From: Bacteroidia bacterium
Lineage (GTDB): Bacteria > Bacteroidota > Bacteroidia > J057
Length of the DNA: 64,000 bases
Direction of reading: 5' to 3'
NCBI GenBank assembly: GCA_030430575.1
Contig: JAUIKF010000030.1
Span: 37,283 to 101,282, forward strand
Shown: in pieces, positions 8,894-17,999 of the stretch
Numbering within the stretch: position 1 is the stretch's first letter
Layout of the letters: the number at the start of each line of letters is the position of its first letter
The notes under the pieces: generated by a model
Told to the model about the DNA's origin: nothing
The model's database searches: none
What the model saw: the letters and a program-made list of their open reading frames with translations, nothing else
Translations under genes and position numbers: made by a program

Positions 8894-8995
8894 GAAAATT
8901 CAAGTGTCAAGCTCAAATTCAAGTTCAAGTTCAAGAAGAACAATTTGAGTTTGAGCTTGAGTTTGTATTTGAACTTCTCTTGGCTGCTTCTTTCC
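8894..8995. repeat. TTCAAGTTCAAG-type hexamer repeat with facing inverted copy
   Basis: Successive words ttcaagttcaagttcaag are followed, after a few bases, by ttgagtttgagcttgagtttg, their approximate reverse complement, giving an imperfect hairpin of about 90 bases. The same family occurs at 29955-30030, 39380-39440 and 62815-62850. Confidence 0.6.
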
Positions 8996-9032
8996 CTCGT
9001 TTTTCGTTGTTTTGGGTGAAATAATTTAAGCA

Positions 9033-10115
9033 ATGAAAAACCTTATCTTTCTTCTCCTATGGCTGCCGGTCATGGCGTCAGCCCAACAATTTGTCCCAAC
9101 TACTCCTGCTCTCAAAAACGTCGTTTTGGAAGAGTTCTCGGGGATTCGCTGCGGGATCTGCCCACAATCACATCAGATCGTCGCAGACATCCTATTGGAT
9201 CATCCTGGTCGTGTTTTTCCCATGAATCTGCATCCTACGGGGGATGCCCACACCGAACCGCTCAATGCGACTGATCCCGACTTGCGGAATAGCTACGCCA
9301 ATAATTTCTGGTACAGTGGCTTTTTTGGGGGCAATCTATATATGCCTAGTGCGATGGTCAATCGCCGAATATGGGCTACGGATGGGAGAGGCATCGGGCG
9401 GCAAAAATGGGCCTTACGCACTGCCGAAATCCTTACAGAACCTGCGCCGCTCAATATTGACCTTCAGGCGGATTATGACGCTGGGAGTCAGGAGCTGACA
9501 GTGAAAGTCGAAGTTTTTTACACAGATTCCGTTCCCAATATTCAAAAACTCTGTGTAGTGCTCACAGAAGATAGTATTCGCACGAGGCAGTCGGGATTTG
9601 GGGACAATTATCCCCAGCCACATGTGTTTCGCGCTTCCCTCACTGGGAGTGCCTGGGGGCAAGTCATCATTCAGCGGGCAGACAGCGGGCGTTTGGTTCA
9701 AAAAACCTATACTTATGACAACAGTGACGGGCTGATCGACATGAGCCATTGTCAAGCGATCGCCTATGTGCGAGATCATGTCAACGATGAAATCGTAAAT
9801 GGCATGGGACGACACGTCACTGTCAATGGAAATACAGGTCTGCCGCCTGTTACTTTAGACCATCCCCTCAAGGTATTGCCAAATCCTGTACAGCATCAGG
9901 CATTTATTTCATTTACCCTGAATCAACAAAGCTCAGCATCTTTCACCTTCTATGACCTTCAGGGCAAAATAGTCGATCATGCAGCTTTAGGGCAGCTTGC
10001 CAAGGGAAATCACGAAGTGGTTTGGGAAAATAAAGGCTTGTCAGCAGGCATCTATTTCCTGGAATTGACAACCGGTGAAGGGGTGGGGAGGAAGAAGATC
10101 ATGTTGAATAATTAA
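9033..10115 (+). CDS. Omp28-like thioredoxin-fold secreted protein with T9SS sorting domain
   Basis: 360 residues. Signal peptide MKNLIFLLLWLPVMASAQ. Residues about 28-130 carry the Omp28-type thioredoxin-like core: LEEFSGIRCGICPQSH includes a CxxC motif (CGIC), and FPMNLHPTGDAHTEP and GGNLYMPSAMVNRR follow. A beta domain (about 140-270) comes next, then a T9SS type A sorting domain (LPNPVQHQAFISF to AGIYFLELTTG). Omp28-type proteins are surface or outer-membrane lipoproteins in Porphyromonas; this one is instead a probable T9SS cargo. The CxxC suggests thiol chemistry, but activity is not shown. Confidence 0.8.
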   Translation: MKNLIFLLLWLPVMASAQQFVPTTPALKNVVLEEFSGIRCGICPQSHQIVADILLDHPGRVFPMNLHPTGDAHTEPLNATDPDLRNSYANNFWYSGFFGGNLYMPSAMVNRRIWATDGRGIGRQKWALRTAEILTEPAPLNIDLQADYDAGSQELTVKVEVFYTDSVPNIQKLCVVLTEDSIRTRQSGFGDNYPQPHVFRASLTGSAWGQVIIQRADSGRLVQKTYTYDNSDGLIDMSHCQAIAYVRDHVNDEIVNGMGRHVTVNGNTGLPPVTLDHPLKVLPNPVQHQAFISFTLNQQSSASFTFYDLQGKIVDHAALGQLAKGNHEVVWENKGLSAGIYFLELTTGEGVGRKKIMLNN

Positions 10116-10119
10116 TGGG

Positions 10120-10217
10120 AGAATTTTGAATGATTGAATGGTGAATTTTGAATAAAAAAGAACCAAGGAATTCGTAATTCCTCTATTCAAAATTCCTTCA
10201 TTCAAAATTCAAAATTA
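10120..10217. repeat. ATTCAAAATTC-type inverted repeat between convergent genes
   Basis: gaattttgaatgattgaatgg on the left faces attcaaaattccttcattcaaaattc on the right, so the convergent gap folds into one long AT-rich imperfect hairpin. The same words fill 11890-12088, 14915-15001, 22540-22585 and 36300-36362. Confidence 0.6.
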
Positions 10218-10224
10218 AATTTCT

Positions 10225-11157
10225 TCATTGCCCATTAAATACCGAAATATTGCCAAAGTCTATCGTGCAGATGACATTGGTGGCTTGGTCGCCATTGGCA
10301 TCTTGATAGGCTTGATTGACATAGGTATTCTTGTCCAATTTTTTAAAGCCATCTGGCATATGGGAAGTGGTGAATAGCCCACTTTTGAGGACAATTTTGA
10401 CAGGGTGGTCTGGGTGAATGATCAAGGTGCAATCTCCCATGCCCTGCTGGAGGTAAATGGTGCTGCCACTGTGCTGATCACTGCCCAGAATCAGTTTGGT
10501 GTCTCCCATGTCATTCATGATCGTCACCAGTTCTGCACGTGCCAATTCGATGTTTTTGATCACTACTTTCGCTTTAGCGGCATGGATCTCCATTTTTTCC
10601 ATTTCCACCCGATTAGCTAAGGAGTAATTGACGTGCACATCGGAGAAGGCAGACTGGATCATGACATTGTTGAGGCTCAGGTCGGAGAAGTCCAATCGGG
10701 AGCGGCCGATACCGAGGTCGAGGTATACATCAGTAGAGGCAGATGGATCAGGATTAAAAACGGATCGATAGGTATCCGTGCTGTTGATATTGCCCAGTTG
10801 TAAGACTTGGCTACCGAGATCAGCCTGTGTCATCTGGTTTGTGACGCTTTTGGCTTGCAACTGTGCATCTTCATTTACTTGAAGCGAAAAGTGGTTGACC
10901 ACATTGCCGTTAGGGTCATGAGAGACCTTCATTTCGTGTTTTACATCGGGGTCAGTCGACGCAAGTTTGGAAATGCTGCTTCCACAGATTCGGGAAGACT
11001 GCATATACATCTCCCCAGTGGGGATACTGATATTCAGGAAGATATGATTGACATTATCCTTCGTAGGAAGGGTGTCAACCTGGAGGTTTGCAGGATCTTG
11101 TGCATACAGCACAGATAATGCAAATAGGGGAACCCAAATTATTAACTTCAATTTCAT
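10225..11157 (-). CDS. Secreted beta-rich protein, DUF4097/toastrack-like
   Basis: 310 residues. Signal peptide MKLKLIIWVPLFALSVLYAQ. The mature part is almost entirely short beta strands with repeated solenoid-like turns: DLGIGRSRLDFSDLSLNNV, VEMEKMEIHAAKAKVVIKNI and MNDMGDTKLILGSD. This pattern resembles the toastrack/DUF4097 fold of LiaF-like and putative adhesin domains. No lipobox, catalytic motif or sorting domain was seen, so it is probably periplasmic. The fold assignment is by pattern only and the function is unknown. It is convergent with the Omp28-like gene. Confidence 0.65.
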   Translation of the reverse strand: MKLKLIIWVPLFALSVLYAQDPANLQVDTLPTKDNVNHIFLNISIPTGEMYMQSSRICGSSISKLASTDPDVKHEMKVSHDPNGNVVNHFSLQVNEDAQLQAKSVTNQMTQADLGSQVLQLGNINSTDTYRSVFNPDPSASTDVYLDLGIGRSRLDFSDLSLNNVMIQSAFSDVHVNYSLANRVEMEKMEIHAAKAKVVIKNIELARAELVTIMNDMGDTKLILGSDQHSGSTIYLQQGMGDCTLIIHPDHPVKIVLKSGLFTTSHMPDGFKKLDKNTYVNQAYQDANGDQATNVICTIDFGNISVFNGQ

Positions 11158-11312
11158 AGCACCTAAACTACGGGCAAAGCGAATAAATGTTGTAACAGCA
11201 AACCTTATATCAAAAATAGCGATTCTTTATCGAATAATAATAAAAAGCCACCAGAAAAAGGATATTTGCCTTCGCTTATCTATCTTCAACTGGCAATTAA
11301 CGTTGATGTTTT

Positions 11313-11891
11313 ATGTCACAGTTTCTATACGAAGTCGAGCCGTATTACGGTTGGTTGCCGTTTTACAGCCATGATAAGGACCCTTTTTCGCCCTACCATA
11401 AAGTAGAACACAATCTTTTTTACCTGGATCGTACCATGAATAATATTCCCGTACATCCGCTATGGGATACCATTGGGTCCGAGAGTCTTTTGGTGAAAAT
11501 CCTTTTTGCTGATTATCAGACAGGGTATGCGGTGGTGGAGTTGTTTGGGGAGTGGAACGATCTGTTTGAAAATGATTACAAACTCTTGGCGGAGCGCTGT
11601 TTGACCTATTTGATTGATCAGGGCATCCAGCGATTTATCTTCATCTGCGAAAATGTATTTCACATTTATCTCGAATCAGACGACTACTACGAAGCCCTCC
11701 AAGAGGAGCTAGAAGGAGGATGGATTTCTCTGATCCGCCCGCGGGACCGAGTCCTGGAAGAGATGCAGGATTACCAGGTTGACCATTACTTCTATCATAG
11801 CCCGATCTTGGATGAAGTGCCTTGGCGCAAGCTGAAGCCTTTTCAGTTATATGCCATGGTCGAGGCCAGAATGGGGAAAGTGTTGGAGTAA
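11313..11891 (+). CDS. Conserved hypothetical cytoplasmic protein
   Basis: 192 residues, no signal peptide or membrane segment, acidic and rich in aromatic residues (MSQFLYEVEPYYGWLPFYSH). An alternating strand-helix pattern is seen (VKILFADYQTGYAVVELFG, RCLTYLIDQGIQRFIFICE, DDYYEALQEELEGGWISL). It looks like one alpha/beta domain of the type annotated as hypothetical in Bacteroidota. I do not recognise a family. It stands alone between a divergent secreted gene and dnaN. Confidence 0.65.
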   Translation: MSQFLYEVEPYYGWLPFYSHDKDPFSPYHKVEHNLFYLDRTMNNIPVHPLWDTIGSESLLVKILFADYQTGYAVVELFGEWNDLFENDYKLLAERCLTYLIDQGIQRFIFICENVFHIYLESDDYYEALQEELEGGWISLIRPRDRVLEEMQDYQVDHYFYHSPILDEVPWRKLKPFQLYAMVEARMGKVLE

Positions 11892-12088
11892 GAAGAAATT
11901 TTGAATGGAGAATGGTGAATTTTGAATGGAGGATGAAGAAATTTTGAATGGATCATCATTTTGATAAGTGGCTGAAAATCAGCTTCCTATTTAAAACCCA
12001 ACCCTTCGACAGACTCAGGGCAAGCATTCAATCATTCAAAATTCACCATTCAATTATTCAAAATTCAACATTCAATCATTCAAAATTA
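11890..12088. repeat. Intergenic repeat block upstream of dnaN
   Basis: ttttgaatggagaatggtg-type words face attcaatcattcaaaattc-type words. Bases 12000-12042 (acccttcgacagactcaggg, then caagcattcaatcattcaaa) match 36316-36361 nearly base for base, so this is a dispersed repeat and not just low complexity. Confidence 0.65.
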
Positions 12089-12098
12089 CTGCTATAGC

Positions 12099-12129
12099 TT
12101 TTCATCAAGCAGAAAGATGTGTAATTTTG
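12099..12129 (+). promoter_or_regulatory. dnaN promoter, -7 box four bases before ATG
   Basis: TAATTTTG at 12122-12129 matches the Bacteroidota -7 consensus TAnnTTTG exactly. A weaker upstream box (cttttc near 12099-12103) lies about 19 bases earlier. The ATG begins at 12133, so transcription would start at or next to the start codon. Confidence 0.5.
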
Positions 12130-12132
12130 AGT

Positions 12133-13266
12133 ATGAATTTTATTATATCTTCATCTACCCTTTCCAAACAATTGGCCCGCATTGCTGGCGCCATTCCGTC
12201 ACGCTCGTTTTTGCCCATTATTGAGAACTTCCTGTTTGAGATTTCGGACAATACCCTCACCATTTCAGCTACCAATTTGGAAACCTCCATGCAGACGCGG
12301 ATTCCCGTGGAAGCTCGTGGAGAAGACCTCCAGGTAGCTATCCCGTCCAAGATTCTCTTAGACATATTAAAAGCCCTGCCTGAGCAGCCTGTGACCTTTA
12401 TCATTAATGAAGATAATTTCACCATAGAGATCAGCTCGGACAACGGAAAATACAAGATCAGTGGAGAAAATGGGGAAGACTTTCCTGCCATTCCCAAACC
12501 CGAAGGTACAGACGCCATTCAGATTCCTTTGCATGTGATGCTCAAGGCGATTAATAAGACACTTTTTGCTGCGTCTACAGATGAAGATAAAGCTGCCCTC
12601 AACGGCATCTATTTTGACCTGGGAGAGCATGGGGCTACCTTCGTGGCTACCGATGCGCATCGCCTCGTGCGGTACCGCAGGGTGGATGTGACGGTGGATA
12701 ACCCCACCACCTTTATCGTGCCCCAAAAGGCCCTCAATTTGCTTAAAGGTTCCCTCGATGCATCCTCCAATAAGGACCTCGTCATTCACTATAATGACAA
12801 CAATGCCTTCTTCCAAGGAGAAGACTTGTTGCTCGTATGTCGCCTGATCGACCAGAAATACCCAGACTACGAGAATGTCATCCCTACGCAGAACCCTAGC
12901 CGCCTGTTTATCAACAAAACAGAACTCATGGGCACCCTGCGTCGCGTCAATATATTTGCCAACCGCAGTACGCACCAAGTACGCTTCAGCATTCGTGGAG
13001 ACGAATTAGAAATCTCCTGCGAAGACCCCGACTTCGCCAATGAAGCCAAGGAAACCTTGAAGTGTCACTTCGAAGGAGAGGACATCGACATTGGATTTAA
13101 TGCCTCACTACTCATAGATGTGATCTCCAACCTCAGCACAGAAAGCGCTGTCATGGAGCTTTCAGAACCTAGCCGGGCGAGCATCATCCTCCCCAATGAC
13201 CATGAAGAAGGAGAAAATATCCTGATGCTAATCATGCCTATCATGCTGAATTCTTATGCCGTGTAG
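12133..13266 (+). CDS. dnaN: DNA polymerase III sliding clamp (beta subunit)
   Basis: 377 residues from the ATG at 12133 (MNFIISSSTLSKQLARIAGA). A TTG six bases earlier is also in frame but overlaps the promoter. Three clamp domains of about 120-125 residues can be followed: IPSRSFLPIIENFLFEISDN in domain 1, FAASTDEDKAALNGIYFDL with FVATDAHRLVRYRR in domain 2, and INKTELMGTLRRVNIFANRS to the C-terminal MLIMPIML in domain 3. It forms the processivity ring for the replicative polymerase. No replication genes adjoin it, so it is not part of a dnaA-dnaN operon here. Confidence 0.97.
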   Translation: MNFIISSSTLSKQLARIAGAIPSRSFLPIIENFLFEISDNTLTISATNLETSMQTRIPVEARGEDLQVAIPSKILLDILKALPEQPVTFIINEDNFTIEISSDNGKYKISGENGEDFPAIPKPEGTDAIQIPLHVMLKAINKTLFAASTDEDKAALNGIYFDLGEHGATFVATDAHRLVRYRRVDVTVDNPTTFIVPQKALNLLKGSLDASSNKDLVIHYNDNNAFFQGEDLLLVCRLIDQKYPDYENVIPTQNPSRLFINKTELMGTLRRVNIFANRSTHQVRFSIRGDELEISCEDPDFANEAKETLKCHFEGEDIDIGFNASLLIDVISNLSTESAVMELSEPSRASIILPNDHEEGENILMLIMPIMLNSYAV

Positions 13267-13387
13267 AAGAATTATTGATTTACTGATTCTTGATTATTGA
13301 TTGAAAAATAGTTGTATTTCATTGACAATCAGTGATTTTGGAATAGTTTTTTATTAATAATCAGTCAATCATTCAATTAATAATTTC

Positions 13388-14905
13388 TTGTTCAGACTTC
13401 TCCAACATATCCCCTTCACTGTCCATGCCCTGGTCCTGCTGCTGACAGTCCTACTGCGATTGCCGGTATTTTTCTTGGATTATTTTCAAGCGGATGAATC
13501 GCTTTACCTCTTGTGTGCCCAGAAACTCGCAGCAGGCGGAGAGATTTATCAGGATGCCTGGATAGGCGGCTCACCGATGATGGTGTGGCTATACAGTTTG
13601 TTTGTGGACGTTTTTGGAGACAGTGCCTTGACAGTCATCCGGATCGTGACCATCTTTTATTTGTACTTCACGGTCATTTATTTTCAGGGAATGCTCTTTG
13701 CCTATAAGGTATTTCAGAAAAATGAATTTGCAGCTGCTATTTTTCTGGTCCTATTGCTTTGCACCCCTTGGCACTTTCAAGAACTGAATACAGGCCTGAT
13801 GATGATCTGGCCTTTCACTTTTTCCTTCCACGTCATCATCCGCCTGACGATAGAAAAACGCCGCAACTTTCGGCGATTATTTCAAGCAGGTCTTCTGTTG
13901 ATGACTTGTTTCTTGATTGACTATGCGGCGGTGACCTTCTTCCTAGGGATCATGATCGCCTATTTGTCTATCAGACAAGCCAAGACTGATGAGTTTTTTA
14001 CGTTGATTTTAGGCGCATCTGTTGGGCTGGTGGTCTTTCTGCTATTATTACACTTCAAAGGCCTCATCCTCGAATATTGGGATTTGGGACTGCGCCATTA
14101 CTTCAGAACCTTCTTTTTGGATGAAAGCAGCAGGTACGCCTATTCTCCATTGCAAGTAGTTCTCAACTTCTTGCTGAGCTGGAGCCCAGTCATGTTGCTA
14201 GGGATATTTGGGTTTATCCATTATCGCTTGCGGATTTACTCCTACCTGATCGTCATCCGACAGGTAGAGCAGACGATGCTTCTATGGCTCATCTGTGCTG
14301 GGATGATTCTGATCTTCTCAGGATGGAAAATCGGCTACCATGACCTGATTCTCTTTGCGCCGCCTTTTGCCTTTTATGGGGCCAAAGCGTGGTATTTCAA
14401 GATGAAACCCTTGATCAGGCTAATTGTGGTTCTGATGCTAATAGGCCCAACAAGCTTCATGTATATAGAATGGGTGGGATTAAAAATGCCTCAGTCATTT
14501 GGGTTATGGTCCGCTGAAGGGATGGGACAAAAACTGGGTATCCAGAGTGTGCAAAATCGGGATGACAGGATCTTAAAGGAATACCTTAAAAAGATGGATC
14601 CTGTCCCCCAAAAAGCATGGATCATGGAACAGAATCCTGCTCGCTATCATCGCCTGGGCCTTGCCTGCGCTACGCGCTATACCGATTATGGCGTTGTCAA
14701 ACGAAAATTCTCCTACCTTTCAGGTCGTGCCCCCGGCTATGTCGGCCAAGAACCCGACGCAGAGATATTCGCCCAATTTCAGGACGATATGCCTGACGTG
14801 GTGATAGACCCTTCGGGGAAATTTGAACTGCTACAACAGCGCTTCCCGTCGCTGCTGGGGCATTTCCAGGCCGAGCAGGTAGGTCGGTATAAGGTGTGGC
14901 AGTAG
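13388..14905 (+). CDS. Polytopic membrane glycosyltransferase, GT-C/ArnT-like
   Basis: 505 residues, apparently starting at a TTG (13388) because no in-frame ATG lies between the upstream stop and the first membrane helix. About ten membrane helices are predicted. The first loop contains YFQADESLYLLCAQKLAAGG then IYQDAWIGGSPMMVWLYS, the acidic DE motif and tyrosine/proline pattern of GT-C (PMT/ArnT/GT39-like) enzymes that use polyprenyl-phosphate sugars. A soluble C-terminal tail of about 100 residues follows the last helix. The acceptor is unknown; cell-surface glycan or protein glycosylation is inferred. It is convergent with the next gene. Confidence 0.75.
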   Translation: MFRLLQHIPFTVHALVLLLTVLLRLPVFFLDYFQADESLYLLCAQKLAAGGEIYQDAWIGGSPMMVWLYSLFVDVFGDSALTVIRIVTIFYLYFTVIYFQGMLFAYKVFQKNEFAAAIFLVLLLCTPWHFQELNTGLMMIWPFTFSFHVIIRLTIEKRRNFRRLFQAGLLLMTCFLIDYAAVTFFLGIMIAYLSIRQAKTDEFFTLILGASVGLVVFLLLLHFKGLILEYWDLGLRHYFRTFFLDESSRYAYSPLQVVLNFLLSWSPVMLLGIFGFIHYRLRIYSYLIVIRQVEQTMLLWLICAGMILIFSGWKIGYHDLILFAPPFAFYGAKAWYFKMKPLIRLIVVLMLIGPTSFMYIEWVGLKMPQSFGLWSAEGMGQKLGIQSVQNRDDRILKEYLKKMDPVPQKAWIMEQNPARYHRLGLACATRYTDYGVVKRKFSYLSGRAPGYVGQEPDAEIFAQFQDDMPDVVIDPSGKFELLQQRFPSLLGHFQAEQVGRYKVWQ

Positions 14906-14914
14906 GGTAGTCAA

Positions 14915-15001
14915 TAGGAAAAATTTTGAATGATTGAATGTTGAATTTTGAATGGGAAATACACTTTTATTCAAAATTCTCTCATTCAACATTCAAAATT
15001 A
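14915..15001. repeat. ATTCAAAATTC inverted repeat at a convergent gene junction
   Basis: Left words ttttgaatgattgaatgttg and right words ctcattcaacattcaaaatt are reverse complements with few mismatches. The right end overlaps the stop codon of the minus-strand gene (tta at 14999-15001). Confidence 0.65.
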
Positions 15002-15667
15002 ATCCTTCTCCTTCATCTTCTCCATATGCGTCCTATATAACATTTCCATAGGAACCACCTTTTTAGTCCGAACATCATGTGACTCCGCTTCCATGAACAA
15101 AGGGGGCTGAAAATGAATCCCTTTGTCCCCCGAGGTAGCTTTGAGGTCTTTTTCCCATCCTAACCACTCGATCCCATCATAGAAGATATCCAGATCTCCC
15201 ATAAAAGCCCACATCAGAAAATCGGTATAGCTCATTTCCAGGTTTTCCCAACTTAGGGTCAAGGGATCGAAATAATAGATCTGCCCAATAATCCCTCCCC
15301 AAGCGCCATTATTCAGGGCAAAAAGGCCTCCCAAGACGTCATCGCCGATGAGCAGATAAGGAGGGCGTTCTCCATATTCGCTAAAGGTTTTGCCCTTATT
15401 CCACTCCGGAAGACTTCTCTTTAGGTATTTACTTCCTGATCCGAGAATCCTGATCCAGCCACCGCCAATCAGTATTCCGCCACTTTTGTAAATGACAGAT
15501 CCCATCGTTGATTTAGTGCTCACTTGGGCATGATACAAGGCTTTTTTTGCAGCTTCTTTGCTCAAAATTGGCAAAATTCGGACAGAATTGCTCGCTGCAC
15601 GTGCCCAGTCGTTGACCTGTCTCCAGGTAGCTTTTTCTTGATGTATAAGTTCTCCAATAGGACGCAT
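14999..15667 (-). CDS. DUF2625-like family protein
   Basis: 222 residues, soluble, no signal peptide. It starts MRPIGELIHQEKATWRQVN and contains GGILIGGGWIRILGSGS, LLIGDDVLGGLFALNNG, IYYFDPLTLSWENLEMSYTD and a WAFMGDLDIFYDG stretch. This set of conserved blocks is what I recall for DUF2625 proteins, which have no known biochemical role and resemble SMI1/KNR4-type immunity folds in overall pattern. No toxin gene is visible beside it. The family assignment is from memory of the motifs. Confidence 0.65.
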   Translation of the reverse strand: MRPIGELIHQEKATWRQVNDWARAASNSVRILPILSKEAAKKALYHAQVSTKSTMGSVIYKSGGILIGGGWIRILGSGSKYLKRSLPEWNKGKTFSEYGERPPYLLIGDDVLGGLFALNNGAWGGIIGQIYYFDPLTLSWENLEMSYTDFLMWAFMGDLDIFYDGIEWLGWEKDLKATSGDKGIHFQPPLFMEAESHDVRTKKVVPMEMLYRTHMEKMKEKD

Positions 15668-15699
15668 AAGGGGAAATGATAGGATGATAGAATGAGAAA

Positions 15700-15930
15700 A
15701 TGATAGAATGTTTTAGATCGCTTCGCTACGAGACCGTTCGTCGCGGAGCTCCTCACTGCGAGAACCGAGACCGCTCGAAGACTCGCTATGAGACAAGAGA
15801 CAACTACTAATAACTCTGCTTTTAGTCTCGCAGCGAGGTGAGTCTTCGAACCGAGCGATCTCGCAGTGAGCCCTTCAGGGCGAACGATCTCGCCTCTCGC
15901 AGCGACCGAAGGGAGCGGTCTCTACTCAAA
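15700..15930. repeat. GCTCGAAGACTCGCCTCGCTGTGAGAC-family repeat cluster
   Basis: This GC-rich block carries several copies, in both orientations, of the words gctcgaagactcgc, gcgagatcgctcgg and ctacgagaccg. Its right edge (15913-15927, gagcggtctctactc) contains the stop codon of the following minus-strand gene. Related blocks lie at 29520-29680, 29930-30058 and 38660-38925. Confidence 0.75.
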
Positions 15931-17913
15931 AATCGCATCATACAACACCTGGTGCATGCGCGGGCGAAGGTTGAGCTGATAAAGTTTTTTATTGTCTCTC
16001 GTAGGGTGCACACGATTTGAAAGAAAAATAAAGATCAACTCCTCGGCTGGATCTATCCAGAAAAAGGTCCCTGTATAGCCCGAATGGCCATAACTTGCCT
16101 CGCTGGCGGCTTCGGCCACATAGCCATCCGCCTTGTTTTCCAACATCGGCTTGTCAAATCCCAAGCCCCGACGATTGTCGTCATCGGCGAAATGGCGACT
16201 GGTGAATGCTTGAAGGGTAGTATCACTGATAAATCGTTCGCCCCCATAAGTGCCGCCCCACAGATACATCTGCAAGAGCTTCGCCAGGTCATTGGCATTG
16301 CCAAAGAGGCCGGCGTTGCCAGAAAGGCCGCCCAGCATAGCCGACGCCTCGTCATGGACCACACCCTGAAGGAGCATGTTCCGAAAAAACGTGTCTACCT
16401 CCGTCGGGACGATCTGCTCACGAGGAAATCGCCTCAGCGGAGTGAAGGTCAGGCGAGGAGCCCCGAGTCGGTCGTATACATGGGTTCGTAAATAGTTCTC
16501 ATAGCTTTTGCCCGAAAGCCGCTCAATGATGGCAGGATATAGCAAAAAGGACAAACCGGCATATTGATAAGTCATAGTAGGATCGACGGGAGACTTTTTG
16601 ACCTGCTTATACATCTTCTTGGTATACTTGCTATTGAGGTACATGCCAGGCTTTAAGGCAATCGAATATTTGGCTGAAGAATCAGATCGAATAACAGAAG
16701 GCTTAAAACTGCCGTCTTTCTTCTTTTCGTTTTGATAAAAATTGATGTAAGGCTTCAGCCCCGCCCGATGAGAAAGCACTTCTCGCACCGTCATGTCTCT
16801 TTTATCCTTTTTCTTAAAATCTGGCCAATACAGCGAAAAGGGCGCATCGAGGTCAAATTTTCCCTGATCATGCAATTGCATCAGCGCAGGCAGCGGCGCT
16901 GTGACCTTGGTGACAGAAGCTAAGTCATAGAGATCATTTAGCTGGACTGCACGCTTTTTCTCATAGGTATGGTGCCCAAATGCCTTGTGAAAAACCACTT
17001 TCCCTTTTCTGGCGACCAGTACCTGGCATCCTGGAAAAGCTGCCGAGTCAAGGCCCTCTTGGATTACGGCTGTGAGTTCATTGGTGAGGTACAGCTCGTC
17101 CATGTCTGCTGCGTCAGGTACGTCGTAGGTGAGGCGCTGCCCTCCTGCGGTCTTGACGCCTATGCCTTCCCTGAACCGGGGATCAGCCGATACGGGAAGC
17201 CGTCCGCCCACACCCAATCCGCCAAAGAGCACTTGTGCCGCCAATTGCTGTTGCGTGTAGTCGTCCTGATGGGCAATCAGTATAGCATCTGCCTGATGGA
17301 TTTCCTTGAAATGCATCAGCGTAAGGGGATCGAGGAAAAGAGAAAGAATGGTGTTAGGCCTCACAGAAAGGCTATCTACCAATCCTGTGAGCAGTTCGCC
17401 ATAGGGATTGTTATAAGAAGGTTTGGCACCTGCTTGATGAAGTCCTACAATGAGCAGGGAGCCTTCGGGAATCTGGGCTTTTGCCGCTTCGATGGCTATT
17501 CTGTCAGCTGTAAGAGGAAGTGAAACCGTTGGGATGGAATGGTACAAATTTAAGGTCTCTTCAAAGAAATTAGGGCCATGCACGCCGATGGACAGTAAGG
17601 TGATTTGCTGCTTTTCAAGGTGCTGAATGGGTACCACAGCATTGACATTGCCTAGCAGGACAAATCCTGCTTTGCGAAGTTCCCTCGGCAACTGAGTAGG
17701 CTGGTTAAAAAAACGTCTATCTAGGCTAGGGCGGGCCGCATACATGATGGAAGGCGCAAGGTATTCTTCGCTATGCAGCACTTTGGTGATGCTATCATAC
17801 CACGCCCATGAACTGCCCCTTTGCCCAAATACATCTGTCGAAAAAACACATGTGAATAGACCTGCCCAAAACAGGAAGATAAGGTTACCCTTTATGAATG
17901 ATCGGATTAACAT
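15922..17913 (-). CDS. Serine beta-lactamase-family hydrolase fused to a GH3 C-terminal domain
   Basis: 663 residues from the ATG at 17913, which opens into an export signal (MLIRSFIKGNLIFLFWAGLF, cleavage near VFGQ). Residues about 80-290 resemble the C-terminal domain of GH3 NagZ-type beta-N-acetylglucosaminidases (VLLGNVNAVVPIQHLEKQQI, PEGSLLIVGLH, FGGLGVGGRLPVS). Residues about 310-660 are a class C beta-lactamase/serine hydrolase: SVTK carries the nucleophile (SxxK), YQYAG is at the Tyr motif and HSGYTG at the third box. In Bacteroidota such proteins usually also carry the GH3 N-terminal catalytic barrel, which is absent here. It is likely periplasmic and acts on peptidoglycan-related substrates (inference). 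It is divergent from the NagX-like gene. Confidence 0.85.
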   Translation of the reverse strand: MLIRSFIKGNLIFLFWAGLFTCVFSTDVFGQRGSSWAWYDSITKVLHSEEYLAPSIMYAARPSLDRRFFNQPTQLPRELRKAGFVLLGNVNAVVPIQHLEKQQITLLSIGVHGPNFFEETLNLYHSIPTVSLPLTADRIAIEAAKAQIPEGSLLIVGLHQAGAKPSYNNPYGELLTGLVDSLSVRPNTILSLFLDPLTLMHFKEIHQADAILIAHQDDYTQQQLAAQVLFGGLGVGGRLPVSADPRFREGIGVKTAGGQRLTYDVPDAADMDELYLTNELTAVIQEGLDSAAFPGCQVLVARKGKVVFHKAFGHHTYEKKRAVQLNDLYDLASVTKVTAPLPALMQLHDQGKFDLDAPFSLYWPDFKKKDKRDMTVREVLSHRAGLKPYINFYQNEKKKDGSFKPSVIRSDSSAKYSIALKPGMYLNSKYTKKMYKQVKKSPVDPTMTYQYAGLSFLLYPAIIERLSGKSYENYLRTHVYDRLGAPRLTFTPLRRFPREQIVPTEVDTFFRNMLLQGVVHDEASAMLGGLSGNAGLFGNANDLAKLLQMYLWGGTYGGERFISDTTLQAFTSRHFADDDNRRGLGFDKPMLENKADGYVAEAASEASYGHSGYTGTFFWIDPAEELIFIFLSNRVHPTRDNKKLYQLNLRPRMHQVLYDAIFE

Positions 17914-17999
17914 GCCTAAGGAAGGAATCAAAATAAAATGAATTTGTAGTTTGCGGGCCAAAGGTAAAAAAGAATTGCGAAGCAAATGGAGAAGTTCAA

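Noticed and set aside
15838..16020. Plus-strand ORF starting MSLRTERSRSEPF
   Set aside because: It is repeat DNA read in the stop-free frame, then the antisense of the hydrolase gene.
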